Origin: Candidatus Babelota bacterium
GTDB lineage: Bacteria > Babelota > Babeliae > Babelales > Babelaceae
Direction: 5' to 3'
Length of the DNA stretch: 7,799 nucleotides
NCBI GenBank assembly: GCA_003174035.1
Contig: PRDV01000094.1
Coordinates: 1 to 7,799, forward strand
Each line of letters starts with the position of its first letter. Positions within the stretch are counted from its first letter, which is position 1. A program made the position numbers and the translations under genes. Shown in pieces: positions 7,179 to 7,799 of this stretch. Below the pieces are notes generated by a model. The model searched no databases and had not been told where the DNA came from. It worked only from the letters and a program-made list of their open reading frames with translations.

Positions 7179-7205
7179 AAGCTGGCCAAAAATACCCCGA
7201 CTCTA

Positions 7206-7260
7206 GTAATGAATTTAGCATCTTCAATAACCACTCTATCTTGGGTATGATTATGGGAAT
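7206..7260 (+). pseudogene. Possible relic of a gene-5-like signal-peptide region
   Basis: Bases 7206-7244 match 5262-5300, the signal-peptide code of gene 5, at 30 of 39 positions without gaps. The aligned translation is MNLASSITTL against TILASLITAL. After a shortened stretch, GGTATGATTATGGGAATG at about 7244 onward resembles AGTATGTATGGGATGG at 5317 onward, which encodes the SMYGM cleavage region in gene 5. An in-frame TGA follows at 7249, and there is no Shine-Dalgarno site, so it is not a working gene. The match is short, so chance or a convergent hydrophobic code is not excluded. Confidence 0.45.
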
Positions 7261-7294
7261 GTATAACACATAAAGAACCGGCTTTGGTTAAAAT

Positions 7295-7300
7295 AAGGAG
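7295..7300 (+). promoter_or_regulatory. Shine-Dalgarno site of gene 6
   Basis: AAGGAG, 5 bases before the ATG at 7306, is a strong ribosome-binding site. It marks the start of the open frame that runs off the window. Confidence 0.8.
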
Positions 7301-7305
7301 AAATA

Positions 7306-7799
7306 ATGAGCAATAAGAGCATGAAGACGTTCCTTCTAGCGTTGTGTTTTTTATGCCATGCCCAGGGTATGGAGAAAACAACAGAGATTAATAAAGCATT
7401 ACAATGGCTGAAGGTTGAAGCCAAATTTATCAAAGCAAAAATGTACCACAAGGGGGAGTATATACAAAAAGATGAGCAGAAAGCATTAGCTTATCTAAAC
7501 CGCGTTGCTGAATCAGATTTTATCGATCTTGCTGCGATGGCAAGAGCATATAAAGCGTACATGAGATACGAAAAATACGACAGGGAAGACCTGGTTCATG
7601 TAGAGCGAGAGTTGCATGAAATGGAATGCTCGGGATTGGCGCGTTTTTTGGTGCCTCTTAACGGTGAGATTGATCTTGCTGACTTTGGGGATGAGCTACA
7701 GCTGTATGAGTTGTTTGGCCTGCTCATTCGGGATATGTCTTCTCAAGATCTTCTTAAGCAATATGGGGTAGGGCCCCTTCGGGCAGCCTGTTTTAGGCA
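7306..7799 (+). CDS. Exported protein of unknown family, 5' part only (gene 6)
   Basis: The frame opens at an ATG with a strong Shine-Dalgarno site and stays open to the window end, giving 164 residues. Residues 1-21 form a short signal peptide (K4, K7, core TFLLALCFLCHA, predicted cleavage after AQG-21), followed by Met-Glu-Lys as in genes 2 to 4. Residues 30-62 loosely match the N-terminal module of the SLR proteins: LK-x-E, then K-x6-GE, then D-x-x-KAL-x-YL-x-R, equivalent to one degenerate Sel1/TPR-type helix pair. Beyond about residue 75 it is Glu- and Leu-rich and I recognise no domain. It is separated from gene 5 by 127 bases, so it may have its own promoter, but no convincing one is visible. 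It could be a divergent member of the same exported family with repeats beyond the window. Confidence 0.82.
   Translation, partial: MSNKSMKTFLLALCFLCHAQGMEKTTEINKALQWLKVEAKFIKAKMYHKGEYIQKDEQKALAYLNRVAESDFIDLAAMARAYKAYMRYEKYDREDLVHVERELHEMECSGLARFLVPLNGEIDLADFGDELQLYELFGLLIRDMSSQDLLKQYGVGPLRAACFR

Noticed and set aside
7223..7251. Possible promoter before gene 6: TTCAAT, 17 bases, TATGAT
   Set aside because: The -10 is fair but the -35 matches the consensus at only three positions, and both lie inside the apparent signal-peptide relic. In AT-rich DNA such pairs are expected by chance.
7175..7451. Minus-strand frames across the gene 5-gene 6 spacer
   Set aside because: No ribosome-binding site and no recognisable protein, and they overlap the start of gene 6, which has a strong site and a signal peptide.

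Overview
The window is an AT-rich bacterial segment with one dense set of genes, all on the + strand. It holds four Sel1-like-repeat (SLR, TPR-type) protein genes, then one coiled-coil plus ankyrin-repeat gene, then the start of a sixth gene. Purine-rich Shine-Dalgarno sites and Sec-type signal peptides show that it is bacterial. The content (several secreted proteins built from SLR and ankyrin repeats, no metabolic genes, gene decay between copies) resembles the accessory regions of intracellular or protist-associated bacteria. My best guess is Candidatus Dependentiae (TM6), with Legionellales, Rickettsiales, Chlamydiae-like or Amoebophilus-like lineages as alternatives. No marker gene is present, so the lineage is inference.

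Layout: 2-652 is the 3' end of an SLR gene (gene 1). 682-2229 is a complete SLR gene (gene 2). 2229-3737 is an SLR gene (gene 3) sharing one base with gene 2. 3738-3886 is a spacer that contains a frameshifted relic of a gene-1-like 3' end. 3887-5251 is an SLR gene (gene 4), the close paralog of gene 2. 5229-7178 is the coiled-coil/ankyrin gene (gene 5), overlapping gene 4 by 23 bases. 7179-7305 is a spacer with an apparent relic of a gene-5-like signal-peptide region. 7306-7799 is the start of a sixth exported protein (gene 6), cut by the window edge. There is no gene-free stretch longer than 150 bases, and I saw no RNA gene, CRISPR array, transposase or convincing rho-independent terminator.

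The layout reads as a birth-and-death array. Genes 2 and 4 have near-parallel N-termini and matching upstream sequence. The 18 bases around the stop of gene 1 recur exactly in front of gene 4, inside a decayed copy of the gene 1 tail. The simplest history is duplication of a two-gene unit (gene 1-gene 2 giving gene 3-gene 4), followed by frameshift loss of the tail of gene 3. Repeat number then diverged.

All five visible N-termini have a signal peptide whose predicted cleavage site is followed directly by Met-Glu (A-M-E or G-M-E). The proteins are therefore probably exported repeat scaffolds for protein-protein interaction, at the cell envelope or in a host. No enzymatic domain is visible, and targets cannot be read from the sequence. 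Close spacing and stop/start overlaps suggest co-transcription, at least from gene 1 to gene 5.
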